Positions 28,570 to 38,111 of a DNA stretch of 61,089 bases are shown in pieces. Each line of letters starts with the position of its first letter. Within the stretch, counting starts at the first letter, position 1. The notes beneath the pieces are model-generated. The model searched no databases. It worked only from the letters and a program-made list of their open reading frames with translations, and was not told the origin of the DNA. The translations under genes and the position numbers were made by a program. The stretch is from Rouxiella badensis (GTDB lineage Bacteria; Pseudomonadota; Gammaproteobacteria; Enterobacterales; Enterobacteriaceae): positions 1-61,089 of the forward strand of contig NZ_MRWE01000034.1 of assembly GCF_002093665.1 (NCBI RefSeq), read 5' to 3'.

Positions 28570-29092
28570 GGTTACACTCCTGATATCATTATCTCACGCG
28601 CTCTCAATAACGCACTTTTACCACACCCTTAACAATATTTTAACTCATCTTACCAGCTAAGCTTTAAACAATGTTTAGGTTGAGAGGCAGGTCACTAATT
28701 TCACTCACTAACCTCTACGGCACAATAAAAACGCCATCGAACCAAAATCTATAAAGTCTGATAAATCATTTATTTATTGAAGTATAGCGGCTAAATTCTT
28801 TTGATGCCATGACAGACGCCCTGGCAAAAATTCATTATCAGGCATGCCAACATAATAACCTTGAGAAACAAAATTTCATTGCCACTGGATATAAACCCTT
28901 ACGAATAACGTATTAACGGCCTTAACTCACTCGGCGCACTCATAATTAATCCGTGAAAATGAAACAAATAAAAGGCGGCCAAATGCCGCCAAAGAGAAAC
29001 AGCTCTATATTTAATTATATTATTAGGTATGTTTATATCATACCAATCAATAAAGACGGTTAGCATTTACTAGAAAGCGTAACAAAAATAAA
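28570..29092. other. AT-rich spacer upstream of fadD
   Basis: No gene is visible in 520 bases. It contains the fadD promoter region and the terminator of the BssS-like gene (28974-28990). TTTAACAATATTTTAA-like AT-rich stretches precede fadD. Confidence 0.4.
28974..28990 (-). terminator. terminator of the BssS-like gene
   Basis: GGCGGC and GCCGCC pair around a 5-base loop. Read leftward the hairpin runs into TTTTATTTG. Confidence 0.65.
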
Positions 29093-29362
29093 TTAGTGAT
29101 TTACCATACCAAACGGCGTATAGGTTCCGCTTTCAATATAGGTTAACCAGGTCTGGAGATTCTCAATCATTATTTTGGCCGTAGAGATATCAAGCGTCAC
29201 GATGATATCTTTCGCCGAGGGCAGTTTTTCCCCTTCATCAAGACGATATTCGAAGTGCAGTCCCAGGAAAAAGTCCGTTGCGTTTTGAGTATCTTCCGGC
29301 GAAACACTTACCGTACTCCATGAGACAGGCAGCATCATATGTTTGAATGTATTTTTATTCAT
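29093..29362 (-). CDS. small BssS-like protein
   Basis: This 89-residue cytosolic protein starts at 29362 (MNKNTFKHMM) with AGGA upstream; a longer in-frame extension upstream lacks support. The pattern VSWSTVSVSPEDTQNATDFFLGLHFEY...TLDISTAKIMI...IESG resembles E. coli BssS, a small biofilm-related regulator (VGWDIST...LMLRLHYQ...LTTDVARQFI...IESG). The similarity is remote and judged by eye. It sits alone between fadD and slp, where E. coli has no gene, with its own terminator. Confidence 0.5.
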   Translation of the reverse strand: MNKNTFKHMMLPVSWSTVSVSPEDTQNATDFFLGLHFEYRLDEGEKLPSAKDIIVTLDISTAKIMIENLQTWLTYIESGTYTPFGMVNH

Positions 29363-29510
29363 TTTCACGTTCCTGTGAGAGAGGATGAGGGCCTGTATTA
29401 TTCCAGACATTAGCAGGCGCAGGTTTATTATTGCAGAAAACAGGAAATAAACGCGAAACGAAAGTGAGAAGTTAATTAAAGCTTGATGAAGGTCAATATT
29501 AACGAGTGCA

Positions 29511-29540
29511 TAACCTACGGAGCCAGGCTGCCGTAGGTTA
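29511..29540. repeat. hairpin downstream of slp
   Basis: TAACCTACGG and CCGTAGGTTA are perfect arms, and AGCC/GGCT pair inside the loop. No T-run follows on either strand. It may protect the 3' end of the slp transcript. Confidence 0.5.
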
Positions 29541-29549
29541 ATGCTTCGC

Positions 29550-29768
29550 CTACTTTCTCGCAGGCGGAGGGGGGAGCATAGGCACCGCATGTGACGGATG
29601 ATTCTGCACGGGTGGTGAGGCGTGCGGCGGTGGCGCCCCACGTGGAGGCGGCGCGCCGTGCGGCGGCGGGTTATTCCGTAACGACGGTCTCGACTCTGGC
29701 CGGGCCCGGGTCAAATCCCCATGCCGGGCCGAAGCCTCGCCCCCAACGTGGATCATAGGGGCCTCCAT
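29550..29768 (-). other. proline-rich reading frame overlapping the 3' end of slp
   Basis: This frame is +1 relative to slp. It overlaps the last 98 bases of that gene and continues 121 bases past its stop, encoding a tail with the repeating pattern PPPHGAPPPRGAPPPHASPP and ending ...PPPPARK. The repeating unit looks selected for protein sequence rather than random. Either it is a former or programmed C-terminal extension of Slp reached by a +1 shift, or it is a chance effect of GC-rich repeats. No start codon with a ribosome-binding site supports an independent gene. Confidence 0.3.
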
Positions 29769-30273
29769 ATCCCCAACCCCATGGTCCCATAGGCTGTGGC
29801 GGCATCACCACTTCCTGCACCTCGCGCCAGCGTTTGAAACTGTTCACGCTGACAGTAACAAAACGATAAGGCGTTTGGCCGATGCTGCCGTTTTCAGCGC
29901 CGGTGATCGGCCCCACCACGGTTATTAGCTGATTTTTGAAATCAACCGGGTCGAGGAAGCCGTTGTAATAGGCCGCAAGGCGTCCAATAGAAGGTTCACC
30001 CAGAATTGGCGAAGCGCTTGAGTCTAACGGCATCGCAGCTATCTCGAGACGCGTGCGGCTGCCTTCATTGGTCACCGAGACGACACGTCCACCAAATCGC
30101 GCTTCCTGACCGACATAAATCTGCGGTGCGCCCTGAACCGCCACCAGGTTCATCTGCGGTGTTGCCGTCGTGCCGCGGATAGCGGTCGGCACCGTGACGC
30201 ATCCTGACAGCAACAGCACGCTTAACCCCACCGCCAAGGCCACACTTTTCTTACTTGTGAATATCTTACGCAT
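29671..30273 (-). CDS. Slp/YeaY-family outer-membrane lipoprotein
   Basis: This 200-residue lipoprotein is closest to E. coli YeaY. The lipobox LLSGC lies near residue 25 after a hydrophobic signal. [22 protein letters not shown] and [21 protein letters not shown] are family-typical. The C-terminus is Gly/Trp/Pro-rich and ends [11 protein letters not shown], matching the YeaY end. I chose the start MRKIFTSKK at 30273 with AGGGG upstream. Function is unknown; Slp proteins are envelope proteins of stationary or stress conditions. A proline-rich frame overlaps its end. Confidence 0.9.
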   Translation of the reverse strand: MRKIFTSKKSVALAVGLSVLLLSGCVTVPTAIRGTTATPQMNLVAVQGAPQIYVGQEARFGGRVVSVTNEGSRTRLEIAAMPLDSSASPILGEPSIGRLAAYYNGFLDPVDFKNQLITVVGPITGAENGSIGQTPYRFVTVSVNSFKRWREVQEVVMPPQPMGPWGWGYGGPYDPRWGRGFGPAWGFDPGPARVETVVTE

Positions 30274-30334
30274 GGTAAACACCCCTGGGTACATTATCTA
30301 TTTCGACAACTTTTTCTTTCACAAGTTGCCGTTT

Positions 30335-31051
30335 TTATCGGCCAGGCAGCTTCTTCCAGGTTACCTCATTACGTAAGTAAGTCGGTTCCGCTTCTGCGGC
30401 ATTGACTCTCACCCCACGCTCCCACGCGGCAATGGCAAGAGGTAACATATCTTCGGCCTGTGGCAGCAGCATATTACCGTCCACAAGTTCAACGGCTGTT
30501 GAACTTAGCAGTTGAGGATAGGTTTGCCAGCCGGTACCCACCGTGAACCAACGGCCCTGAATCGCGGCTTCGCGCTCTGCCAGCTGTTCAGGCTTCAGCA
30601 CGGCCTCGCTGGCCTCCCCTTCCCACACGCCCTCGGATTGACGGGTGAACTGCCCCCAGTAAACCTCACCCATGCGGGCGTCAATCGCCGCGAGAACGCG
30701 TTCTGCCCCCGTCTGACGGTAGGCACCCTGTGCCATAGTCTGTAGCGTAGAAATAGGCAGCAGCGGCAGATCGGCACCAAAGGCCAGACCCTGAGCGATA
30801 CCAATACCGATACGCACGCCGGTGAAGCTGCCAGGACCACGACCAAAGGCCAGCGCATCGAGCTGATTGAGCGTGAGGCCGGCCTCTGACAGAATTTGCT
30901 GAACCATAGGAAGAATACGTTGGGTATGCTCGCGGGCGCAGAGTTCAAAATAAGCCAGCTTCTCGCCGTTTGCGGCCGACGTTGCCGTGTTATATAGCGC
31001 AACGGAACAGGCTTCGGTTGCCGTATCAATTGCTAAAATTCGCGTGGACAT
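30335..31051 (-). CDS. tsaB: tRNA threonylcarbamoyladenosine biosynthesis protein TsaB
   Basis: TsaB (YeaZ, 238 residues) partners with TsaD and TsaE to put the t6A modification at position 37 of ANN-decoding tRNAs. The start [19 protein letters not shown], the [13 protein letters not shown] motif and [13 protein letters not shown] are conserved. It is an ASKHA-fold scaffold without catalysis. It lies between yoaA and slp as in E. coli. Confidence 0.96.
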   Translation of the reverse strand: MSTRILAIDTATEACSVALYNTATSAANGEKLAYFELCAREHTQRILPMVQQILSEAGLTLNQLDALAFGRGPGSFTGVRIGIGIAQGLAFGADLPLLPISTLQTMAQGAYRQTGAERVLAAIDARMGEVYWGQFTRQSEGVWEGEASEAVLKPEQLAEREAAIQGRWFTVGTGWQTYPQLLSSTAVELVDGNMLLPQAEDMLPLAIAAWERGVRVNAAEAEPTYLRNEVTWKKLPGR

Positions 31052-31182
31052 GCCAAACCTCAGGCGGGGAATAAAAAATAGAAACAGTTTGCGGATAATA
31101 ACATAGTTGGCGTTGCTATCGAAAAGAGTCGTTACGCTGAATAGCGGCCTGCTTCGCCAATACGGCGATGCAGGCTGAAATG

Positions 31183-33084
31183 TTAACTTTTCTGCAAGAA
31201 CGCCATCGCTTCACTGATGGAACGCGTACGCGGCGTTGGCGGCAGACTGTTGAGAAACACTTCGCCGTAAGGTCGCATGACCAGTCGGTTGTCGCAAATG
31301 ACCATTACGCCTCGATCATCGGTATCGCGGATAAGCCGCCCCACTCCCTGCTTGAGCGTGATGACCGCATCAGGCAGTTGCACCTCGTTGAAGGGATCAC
31401 CGCCGCGCAGGCGGCAGTCTTCAATCCGCGCTTTGAGCAGCGGATCGTCTGGTGAGGTAAACGGCAGCTTGTCGATGATAACCAATGACAGCGTTTCACC
31501 GCGTACGTCTACTCCTTCCCAGAAGCTGCTGGTCGCCACCAAGAGCGCATTGCCCGCCTCGACAAACTGCGCCAGCAGCTGACCTTTGCTGGTCTCACCC
31601 TGGACCAGCACCGGCAGCGTCATGCTGGCACGAAATTCTTCAGCCAGCTCGCGCATCATCTGGTGTGAGGTACAGAGGAAGAAGCAGCGCCCCTGGTTAG
31701 CCTCGATAAGCGGGCGCAGCATCCGAGCCAGCTGGCGCGAACCGCCGCGCTCGTTGGGTGAAGGCAGATAGCGTGGCACGCAGAGCAGCGCCTGATTGGC
31801 GTAGTCGAACGGACTCGCCAGCAGCAGCGTTTGCGCGCCGTCCAGCCCTAGCCGCTGGGTAAAGTGCTCGAGCTTTTCGTTAACCGACAGCGTGGCCGAG
31901 GTAAAGACCCATGCCCCAGGTTTATCGTCCATCAATTCACGAAACTTATCGGTCACCGACAGCGGCGTCAGTGCCAACACGAAATGACGTGAGTTACACT
32001 CATACCAATAGCTGTAGCCTGGAACGCTCACCTCTTTTAAGCGCTTCAGGCGGTTGCGGTACAGCGTGGCGCGCTCGAAGGCGGCATCAAGCAGCGCCGA
32101 ACGCCCCAGTGAAAGCTTCATAACGTCGTAGCAAAGCTCGAGAGCGTCGTCGAGCAGCAGCAGCGCGCGCTGGATGTTGGTGTCGGCCAATACGTCGCGC
32201 AAATTGCCGCGAAAACCGGGTTCGCCAAGCGCCAGACGAAAATCCTGCGCACTCTGGCTCAGGCGGTCAGCGCTTTTTTGCAGCTGCGCTGAATCACGCA
32301 CCTCGGTGCGATAGGCGATGGTGATATCTTTCGACAGATCGAGCAATTGGCGGCTCGAAAGCTGCTGCCCAAAATATTGGCTAGCAATGTCGGGGATTTG
32401 GTGCGCTTCGTCGAAAATCATGACATCGGCGGTCGGAATAAGCTCGCCGAAGCCGCTCTCCTTGACCACCATATCGGCCATGAAGAGGTGATGGTTGACT
32501 ACCACCACGTCTGCGTCCATCGCCTTACGGCGCGCCTTGACCACAAAGCACTCTTTGTACATCGGACAATCACTGCCGAGACAGTTGTCATTGGTGCTGG
32601 TTACCAGCGGCCAAACGTAGCTGTCTTCAGCGACGACGTTGCAGGTGCTAATATCACCCTCTTCGGTTTTGGCCGACCAGCTGCGCAGATGCGCGAGGTC
32701 ACTGAGCGACTGGCTGGCCAGTTCACCGCCCGCCATCGATTGTTGATCGAGGCGTTCGAGGCACAGGTAGTTGGAGCGCCCTTTCAGCAGCGCCAGCTTG
32801 CCTTTGAATTTTAGCGCGTTGGCTACCTTGGGCAGGTCACGGGAATAGAGCTGGTCCTGTAACGCCTTGGAGCCGGTTGAGATAATGACTTTTTTGCCAG
32901 AGCGTAACGCCGGGGCCAGATAAGCATAGGTTTTACCGGTTCCGGTTCCGGCTTCTACCACCAATCCCTGCTTATTTTTAATTGCCAGAGCCACCGCATT
33001 CGCCATCAGACGCTGGGGTTCACGGGGTTTGAAGCCCTCAATTTTTTGCGCCAGTGCGCCGTCTGTTGCGAAATCGTCTATCAC
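31183..33084 (-). CDS. yoaA: ATP-dependent helicase YoaA (DinG/XPD type)
   Basis: YoaA (633 residues) is an XPD-like 5'-3' DNA helicase; in E. coli it works with HolC in replication repair. Walker A is [11 protein letters not shown] and the DEAH box is [11 protein letters not shown]. Four cysteines in the region CLERLD...[12 protein letters not shown] can hold an Fe-S cluster. The C-terminal motif VI region is [12 protein letters not shown]. It is divergent from yoaB. Confidence 0.95.
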   Translation of the reverse strand: MIDDFATDGALAQKIEGFKPREPQRLMANAVALAIKNKQGLVVEAGTGTGKTYAYLAPALRSGKKVIISTGSKALQDQLYSRDLPKVANALKFKGKLALLKGRSNYLCLERLDQQSMAGGELASQSLSDLAHLRSWSAKTEEGDISTCNVVAEDSYVWPLVTSTNDNCLGSDCPMYKECFVVKARRKAMDADVVVVNHHLFMADMVVKESGFGELIPTADVMIFDEAHQIPDIASQYFGQQLSSRQLLDLSKDITIAYRTEVRDSAQLQKSADRLSQSAQDFRLALGEPGFRGNLRDVLADTNIQRALLLLDDALELCYDVMKLSLGRSALLDAAFERATLYRNRLKRLKEVSVPGYSYWYECNSRHFVLALTPLSVTDKFRELMDDKPGAWVFTSATLSVNEKLEHFTQRLGLDGAQTLLLASPFDYANQALLCVPRYLPSPNERGGSRQLARMLRPLIEANQGRCFFLCTSHQMMRELAEEFRASMTLPVLVQGETSKGQLLAQFVEAGNALLVATSSFWEGVDVRGETLSLVIIDKLPFTSPDDPLLKARIEDCRLRGGDPFNEVQLPDAVITLKQGVGRLIRDTDDRGVMVICDNRLVMRPYGEVFLNSLPPTPRTRSISEAMAFLQKS

Positions 33085-33227
33085 GCTAAACCCACATTAA
33101 TTGAATCAGCGCTGATTATGCCAATCCTTGCCGCCGCGTACCACCACCATCTGTCGGTCCATTGTCGGCTCACGATGTGTTACCCTGTTGCCTATCATTA
33201 AAACAGCGACTTTCAGGAGCACTCTTT

Positions 33228-33572
33228 ATGTCAATTCAACGCATTAGACCCGAGCCACGGATGTCGGATATCGTTGTCCACAATGGCACCGTTTATTACA
33301 CCAGCGTTCCGGAAAACCTCGACGCCAACGCCAAAGATCAGACCGCCGAAACGTTGGCGATTATCGATGCGGCGCTTTTGGAAGTCGGTTCAGACAAAAG
33401 CAAAATTCTGGATGCGACCATCTTCCTGGTTGACGGCGATGACTTTGCCGCAATGAACGAAGCCTGGGACGCCTGGGTTTCACCGGGCAATGCGCCGGTT
33501 CGCTGCACTGTGCAAGCTAAACTGATGAACCCGAAGTACAAGGTTGAAATCAAGGTTATCGCCGCGCTTTAA
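33228..33572 (+). CDS. yoaB: RidA/YjgF-family protein YoaB
   Basis: This 114-residue member of the Rid family probably deaminates reactive enamine/imine intermediates. The conserved arginine is in PVRCTVQAKL, and the C-terminal VEIKVIAA is typical. The start at 33228 (MSIQRIRPEPR) has AGGAG upstream; an in-frame start further up is not conserved. It is divergent from yoaA, as in E. coli. Confidence 0.93.
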   Translation: MSIQRIRPEPRMSDIVVHNGTVYYTSVPENLDANAKDQTAETLAIIDAALLEVGSDKSKILDATIFLVDGDDFAAMNEAWDAWVSPGNAPVRCTVQAKLMNPKYKVEIKVIAAL

Positions 33573-33594
33573 GTCTCGGCTGGATAGGCCATAA

Positions 33595-33628
33595 AAAAAG
33601 CCTCCTGACGCAAATCAGGAGGCTTTTT
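33595..33628. terminator. bidirectional terminator between yoaB and eda
   Basis: GCCTCCTGA and TCAGGAGGC pair around a 6-base loop, flanked by an A-run and a T-run. It serves the convergent yoaB and zwf-pgl-eda transcripts. Confidence 0.92.
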
Positions 33629-33648
33629 CTTTACCTTTACATCAACAA

Positions 33649-34290
33649 TCAGGCTTTCGCGCCCGCCACCGCTTCACGCGCCAGCTCGGTGATACGGGCA
33701 TAATCACCTTGCTCTAGCGCATCCGCAGGTACCAACCAGGAACCGCCGATACAAAGCACGCTTTTCAGCGCCAGATAGTCACGGTAGTTGCCCGGAGTGA
33801 TACCGCCAGTTGGGCAGAAACGCACCTGTGGGAAAGGCCCCGCGATGGCTTGTAGCGCCTTGACACCGCCGTTAGCCTCCGCAGGGAAGAACTTGAATTC
33901 GCGCAGACCGGCATCCAGTCCCAGCATCAGCTCCGACACGGTACTAATCCCTGGGATAAGCGGTATTGGACCCTCATTGGCCGCCTTTAGCAGCGGCTCG
34001 GTCAGGCCCGGGCTGATAGCAAACTGCGCGCCCGCCGCGGTCACTTCCGCCAGCTGTTGCGCATTAAGCACGGTTCCTGCACCGATAATGGCGTCCGGCA
34101 CCTCATGAGCGATTGCCTTGATGGCATCAATCGCACAGGCAGTGCGCAGCGTCACCTCAAGCACGCGAACACCGCCCGCCACCAGCGCTTTGGCCAAGGG
34201 AACGGCATGTTCCAGTTTGTTAATCACAATGACCGGAACGACCGGACCCGAGGTCAGGATCTGTTCTGCGCTTGTTTTCCAGTTCTTCAT
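33649..34290 (-). CDS. eda: KDPG/KHG aldolase Eda
   Basis: Eda (213 residues) splits 2-keto-3-deoxy-6-phosphogluconate into pyruvate and glyceraldehyde-3-phosphate. The catalytic lysine is in [13 protein letters not shown], the catalytic Glu in VLEVTLRT, and the phosphate site in FCPTGGI. The start at 34290 ([10 protein letters not shown]) has GGAG upstream. It lies 20 bases after pgl. In E. coli edd precedes eda; here edd is not in the cluster. Confidence 0.96.
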   Translation of the reverse strand: MKNWKTSAEQILTSGPVVPVIVINKLEHAVPLAKALVAGGVRVLEVTLRTACAIDAIKAIAHEVPDAIIGAGTVLNAQQLAEVTAAGAQFAISPGLTEPLLKAANEGPIPLIPGISTVSELMLGLDAGLREFKFFPAEANGGVKALQAIAGPFPQVRFCPTGGITPGNYRDYLALKSVLCIGGSWLVPADALEQGDYARITELAREAVAGAKA

Positions 34291-34310
34291 CTTTGTCTCC
34301 ATTTATCCCG

Positions 34311-35006
34311 CTAAGCGGTCCAGTAAACCTCTACCGGAGTCTGTTGTTGATGCAATACTGCCCTGACGGGCATGTTGTTTTGATCGGTGCCTTTCTCCGC
34401 ACGCTCGTAAACTTCGCGTTTGGATTCACCGGCCAACAGTAAATAGATTCGCCGACTGTTGAGCAGTACCGGCAACGTCAGCGTCATGCGCTCAAGTGGC
34501 GCGGTCAGCGGCGTAATCGCTACGCAGCGCCGCGTCGTCTTGAGGTCAAGCGCCCTGGCAAGATTGACACTGCCGGGAAACAGAGACGCGATATGTCCGT
34601 CGTCCCCCATGCCCAGCAGCGTGATGTCCGCAGGCAGTTGCAGTGCCGCCAGCGCCGACTCAGCCGTCGATTCACCCTCGGCGGCAGTCCCGGCACCGTT
34701 CTTGAGGGCAATAAAGGTGGCTTTCGCCACCTCACCCTGCAACAAACTGTTTCGCACCATTTTCTCGTTGCTGGAGCCGTTGTCGTTGGTAACCCAACGT
34801 TCATCGGCCAAGGTAATGGTCACGCGACTCCAGTCGAGCTCCTGGCGAGACAGCTGCCTGAAAAGTTCGAGCGGCGTTCTGCCCCCCGAAACAATCAGCG
34901 TTGCCTGTCCTCGGTCCGCAATGGCGCGGCGCAATGCGTCAGCCATTTTACCGGCCAGATTTTGGTTGAGCGCCGCTGCACCGGAAAATTCGACGAAATT
35001 GGCCAT
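34311..35006 (-). CDS. pgl: 6-phosphogluconolactonase (DevB type)
   Basis: Pgl (231 residues) hydrolyses 6-phosphogluconolactone made by Zwf. The DevB-type motifs VSGGRTPLELF, LADERWV and LLGMGDDGHIASLFPG are present. It differs from the unrelated beta-propeller lactonase of E. coli. It lies 40 bases after zwf and 20 before eda in one operon. Confidence 0.95.
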   Translation of the reverse strand: MANFVEFSGAAALNQNLAGKMADALRRAIADRGQATLIVSGGRTPLELFRQLSRQELDWSRVTITLADERWVTNDNGSSNEKMVRNSLLQGEVAKATFIALKNGAGTAAEGESTAESALAALQLPADITLLGMGDDGHIASLFPGSVNLARALDLKTTRRCVAITPLTAPLERMTLTLPVLLNSRRIYLLLAGESKREVYERAEKGTDQNNMPVRAVLHQQQTPVEVYWTA

Positions 35007-35046
35007 CTGTTGCCCCTTACCTGACGTGCCGTGAAACTACGGTGGA

Positions 35047-36522
35047 TTAGCCGAACTCATTCCATGAACGGCCATCACGGGTAATCATCGCCACCGAGGC
35101 AACAGGTCCCCAGGTACCCGCCTGATAAGGCTTAGGTGCTTCGTTTTCTGCGGCCCAGGCGTTGATGATGCCATCAACCCATTTCCAGGCTTCTTCCACT
35201 TCGTCACGACGAACGAACAGTGCCTGAATACCGCGCATGGTTTCCAGCAGCAGACGCTCGTAGGCATCGGCAATGTGTTCTTCGTGGAAGGTCTCAGAGA
35301 AGCTGAGATCAAGCTTAGTCGTTTGCAGACGGTGCTTGTGCTCAAGACCAGGAACTTTGTTCAGAACTTCGATTTCGATCCCTTCATCCGGCTGTAGACG
35401 AATGGTCAGCTTGTTCTGCGGCAGTTGCTGGTAGGAATCACTGAACAGGTTCAGGGCTGGAGTCTTGAAGTAAACGACAACTTCGGAACATTTGGTTGGC
35501 AGACGCTTACCGGTACGCAGGTAGAAAGGCACACCCGCCCACTGCCAGTTGTCGATGTCCACGCGAATGGCCACGAAGCTCTCGGTGCTGCTGCTCTTGT
35601 TCGCGCCTTCTTCTTCAAGGTAACCAGGAACTTTTTTGCCCTGCACGAATCCCGCCGTGTACTGACCACGAACGGTGGTTTCGCGCACGTTGGTCTGGTC
35701 AATACGACGCAGAGAACGCAGCACTTTCACTTTTTCGTCACGGATACGGTCGGTGCTCAGATCCGCCGGTGGAGACATCGCGATCATGGTCAGAATCTGC
35801 AACAGGTGGTTCTGAATCATGTCACGCATCTGACCGGCTTTGTCGAAGTAACCCCAACGTCCTTCGATGCCCACTTCCTCGGCCACGGTAATCTGCACGT
35901 GATCGATAGTGCGGTTGTCCCAGTTGGAGGCAAACAGGTTGTTGGCAAAGCGCAGCGCCAGCAGGTTCAATACGGTTTCTTTACCCAGGTAATGGTCGAT
36001 ACGATAAACCTGGCTTTCATTGAAGTACTGCGCCACACCATCGTTGATTTCCTGAGAAGACGCCAGGTCGGTACCGAGCGGCTTTTCCATGACAACGCGG
36101 GCTGGCTCTTTATTCAGACCCGCTTCGCCCAGACCTTTACAGATAGCTGAGAAGGTGCTCGGCGGCATGGCGAAATAGTTGATAGTGGTACGTTTTGACG
36201 TATCCAGCATCTTGCCCAGGCGGGTGAAGTGCTTGATGTCGTTAACGTCCAGATTACAGAATTCCAGACGGGCGCTGAGTTTTTCCCACAGTTCAGGATC
36301 CAGCTTTTCTTTCATAAAGGTGGTTAGCGCTTCTTTTACCACTTCGGTATAAGCCGCTTTGTCCCACTCGGCGCGACCTACGCCGATGATCTTGGTGTCG
36401 TCGTGAATGTGTCCAGCTTTTTCCAGCTGATACAGGGAAGGCAACAGCTTACGGCGTGCAAGATCGCCTTTAGCACCGAAAATAACCAGGTCACACGCCT
36501 GGGCTGGTTGGTTTACCGCCAT
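35047..36522 (-). CDS. zwf: glucose-6-phosphate 1-dehydrogenase
   Basis: Zwf (491 residues) oxidises glucose-6-phosphate with NADP, the entry to the pentose-phosphate and Entner-Doudoroff routes. The nucleotide-binding start VIFGAKGDLARRKL and the active-site motif RIDHYLGKE are intact. The start at 36522 (MAVNQPAQ) has AAGGAG upstream. It is the first gene of zwf-pgl-eda and is divergent from hexR; two HexR boxes lie in between. Confidence 0.97.
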   Translation of the reverse strand: MAVNQPAQACDLVIFGAKGDLARRKLLPSLYQLEKAGHIHDDTKIIGVGRAEWDKAAYTEVVKEALTTFMKEKLDPELWEKLSARLEFCNLDVNDIKHFTRLGKMLDTSKRTTINYFAMPPSTFSAICKGLGEAGLNKEPARVVMEKPLGTDLASSQEINDGVAQYFNESQVYRIDHYLGKETVLNLLALRFANNLFASNWDNRTIDHVQITVAEEVGIEGRWGYFDKAGQMRDMIQNHLLQILTMIAMSPPADLSTDRIRDEKVKVLRSLRRIDQTNVRETTVRGQYTAGFVQGKKVPGYLEEEGANKSSSTESFVAIRVDIDNWQWAGVPFYLRTGKRLPTKCSEVVVYFKTPALNLFSDSYQQLPQNKLTIRLQPDEGIEIEVLNKVPGLEHKHRLQTTKLDLSFSETFHEEHIADAYERLLLETMRGIQALFVRRDEVEEAWKWVDGIINAWAAENEAPKPYQAGTWGPVASVAMITRDGRSWNEFG

Positions 36523-36605
36523 GTTCTTCTCCTTAGAGCAGGATTTACCCTTTTTGCCTGGAAATGCAGCGCCGAAGCGTTTGCATCTCAAACGTTTAGG
36601 TAGAT

Positions 36606-36620
36606 TGTAATTTTATTTCA
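36606..36620. promoter_or_regulatory. HexR box at zwf
   Basis: TGTAATTTTATTTCA matches the HexR consensus TGTARTWWWAYTACA (as I recall it) in 14 of 15 positions. It lies 84 bases before the zwf start and would repress the operon until KDPG accumulates. Confidence 0.65.
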
Positions 36621-36758
36621 GCAGGTTTTGCGTTTCCGCCACAATGTACTCTGATTAGGCAGAGTCAGTAAACCAAGATCTAAGGCATTAATAAATGAAT
36701 AAAAAACCACATAATTTGTCATGATTGTTAAATCGGCTAAGCTTTACGCTAACCCTGA

Positions 36759-36773
36759 TGTAATTTTATGACA
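36759..36773. promoter_or_regulatory. HexR box in the hexR-zwf spacer
   Basis: TGTAATTTTATGACA matches the HexR consensus in 14 of 15 positions, 153 bases from the first box. It may serve zwf at a distance or hexR itself, 176 bases away. Confidence 0.6.
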
Positions 36774-36948
36774 AATTTGAGCATTAATTACCATATTGAA
36801 ACTTAGATCTGGCTCATGTTCTGGAAAAAAAGCTTGGATTTCACCAGATTGTCCCTGCCACCTCATTCAGCGCCGTAGTATATTTTCATCAAACTGACAT
36901 GATTTCTCCTTTTCGTTGAAATCGATGAAACCTATTGAGTAGCCGCCC

Positions 36949-37818
36949 ATGAATACGCTGGAAAAAATCCTCAGCTTTTTGGACATCCTCAGCAAATCTG
37001 AAAGAAAAGTTGCTGAAGTTATCCTTGCCTCACCACAAACTGCCATACATTCCAGCATCGCGACATTAGCCAAAATGGCGGACGTCAGTGAACCTACCGT
37101 CAATCGCTTCTGCCGCCGCCTTGAAACCAAGGGTTTTCCTGACTTCAAATTACAGCTTGCCCAAAGTCTGGCTAATGGAACGCCATACGTAAACCGCAAC
37201 GTCGAAGAAACTGACAGCGTTGAGGCTTATAGCGCGAAAATCTTTGAATCGACGATGGCCAGTCTCGAGCAGGTGAAAAATACGCTTGATATTTCGGCAG
37301 TTAACCGCGCTGTCGATCTCCTGACCCAGGCGAAGAAGATCTCGTTCTTCGGACTTGGTGCGTCAGCAGCCGTTGCACACGACGCTATGAACAAGTTTTT
37401 CCGCTTTAACATCCCTGTTATCTATTTCGATGATATCGTAATGCAACGCATGAGCTGTATGAATTCGGGCGAAGGTGACGTCGTGGTGTTGATTTCTCAC
37501 ACCGGCCGCACGAAAAACTTAGTCGAGCTGGCGCATCTTGCCCGCGAAAATGACGCAACGGTCATTGCTATCACCTCCAAAGACACACCGCTGGCTCATG
37601 AAGCGACCCTTTCCCTGCTGCTCGACGTTCCTGAAGACACCGACGTTTATATGCCGATGGTCTCGCGTTTGGCGCAGCTCACGCTGATAGACGTGCTGGC
37701 GACAGGATTTACTTTGCGTCGCGGGGCTAAATTCAGAGATAACCTGAAGCGAGTCAAAGAATCATTACGCGATTCGCGTTTTGATAAAGGGGTTTCTGCC
37801 CCCCCACGATTTGAATAA
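36949..37818 (+). CDS. hexR: HexR, RpiR-family regulator of central carbon metabolism
   Basis: HexR (289 residues) represses zwf, eda and related genes and is released by KDPG. The N-terminal RpiR helix-turn-helix (about 1-77) includes SIATLAKMADVSEPTVNRFCRRLETKGFPDFK. The SIS sugar-phosphate domain (about 120-255) includes FFGLGASAAVAHDA and ISHTGRTKNLVE. It is divergent from zwf and upstream of pykA, the E. coli order. Confidence 0.96.
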   Translation: MNTLEKILSFLDILSKSERKVAEVILASPQTAIHSSIATLAKMADVSEPTVNRFCRRLETKGFPDFKLQLAQSLANGTPYVNRNVEETDSVEAYSAKIFESTMASLEQVKNTLDISAVNRAVDLLTQAKKISFFGLGASAAVAHDAMNKFFRFNIPVIYFDDIVMQRMSCMNSGEGDVVVLISHTGRTKNLVELAHLARENDATVIAITSKDTPLAHEATLSLLLDVPEDTDVYMPMVSRLAQLTLIDVLATGFTLRRGAKFRDNLKRVKESLRDSRFDKGVSAPPRFE

Positions 37819-37881
37819 ATCCGTAAATTGACGGATGTTTTTATGCCGCCACGTTTGTTACAATGTTGTTAAATACTAGGG

Positions 37882-37930
37882 GTCTGGCCGTCAGGAGTGG
37901 GCTTTCAATCCTCTCCGACAAGAGCCAGAC
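37882..37930. other. extended inverted repeat between hexR and pykA
   Basis: GTCTGGC (37882-37888) pairs with GCCAGAC (37924-37930), and CGTCAGGAG partly pairs with CTCTCCGAC inside. No T-run follows. It may be the hexR 3' end or a structured pykA leader. Confidence 0.35.
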
Positions 37931-38013
37931 AAAATTGCCCGGATAACATTTATTGGGATAACAACAAGTGTCGAGCAGGCTACGCGCCTTCTCTCTCATG
38001 GGTGCAACAATTT

Positions 38014-38028
38014 TGTATTAAAATTACA
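38014..38028. promoter_or_regulatory. HexR box at pykA
   Basis: TGTATTAAAATTACA matches the HexR consensus in 14 of 15 positions. It lies 83 bases before the pykA start. pykA is a known HexR-type target in several gamma-proteobacteria. Confidence 0.65.
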
Positions 38029-38111
38029 ATCAACCTCCCTTATGTTGTTATCCCGTAACACGTTATTCAGGTTTAGCAGCGCAAATGCTTCACAAGTCAA
38101 CGGAGTAATGC

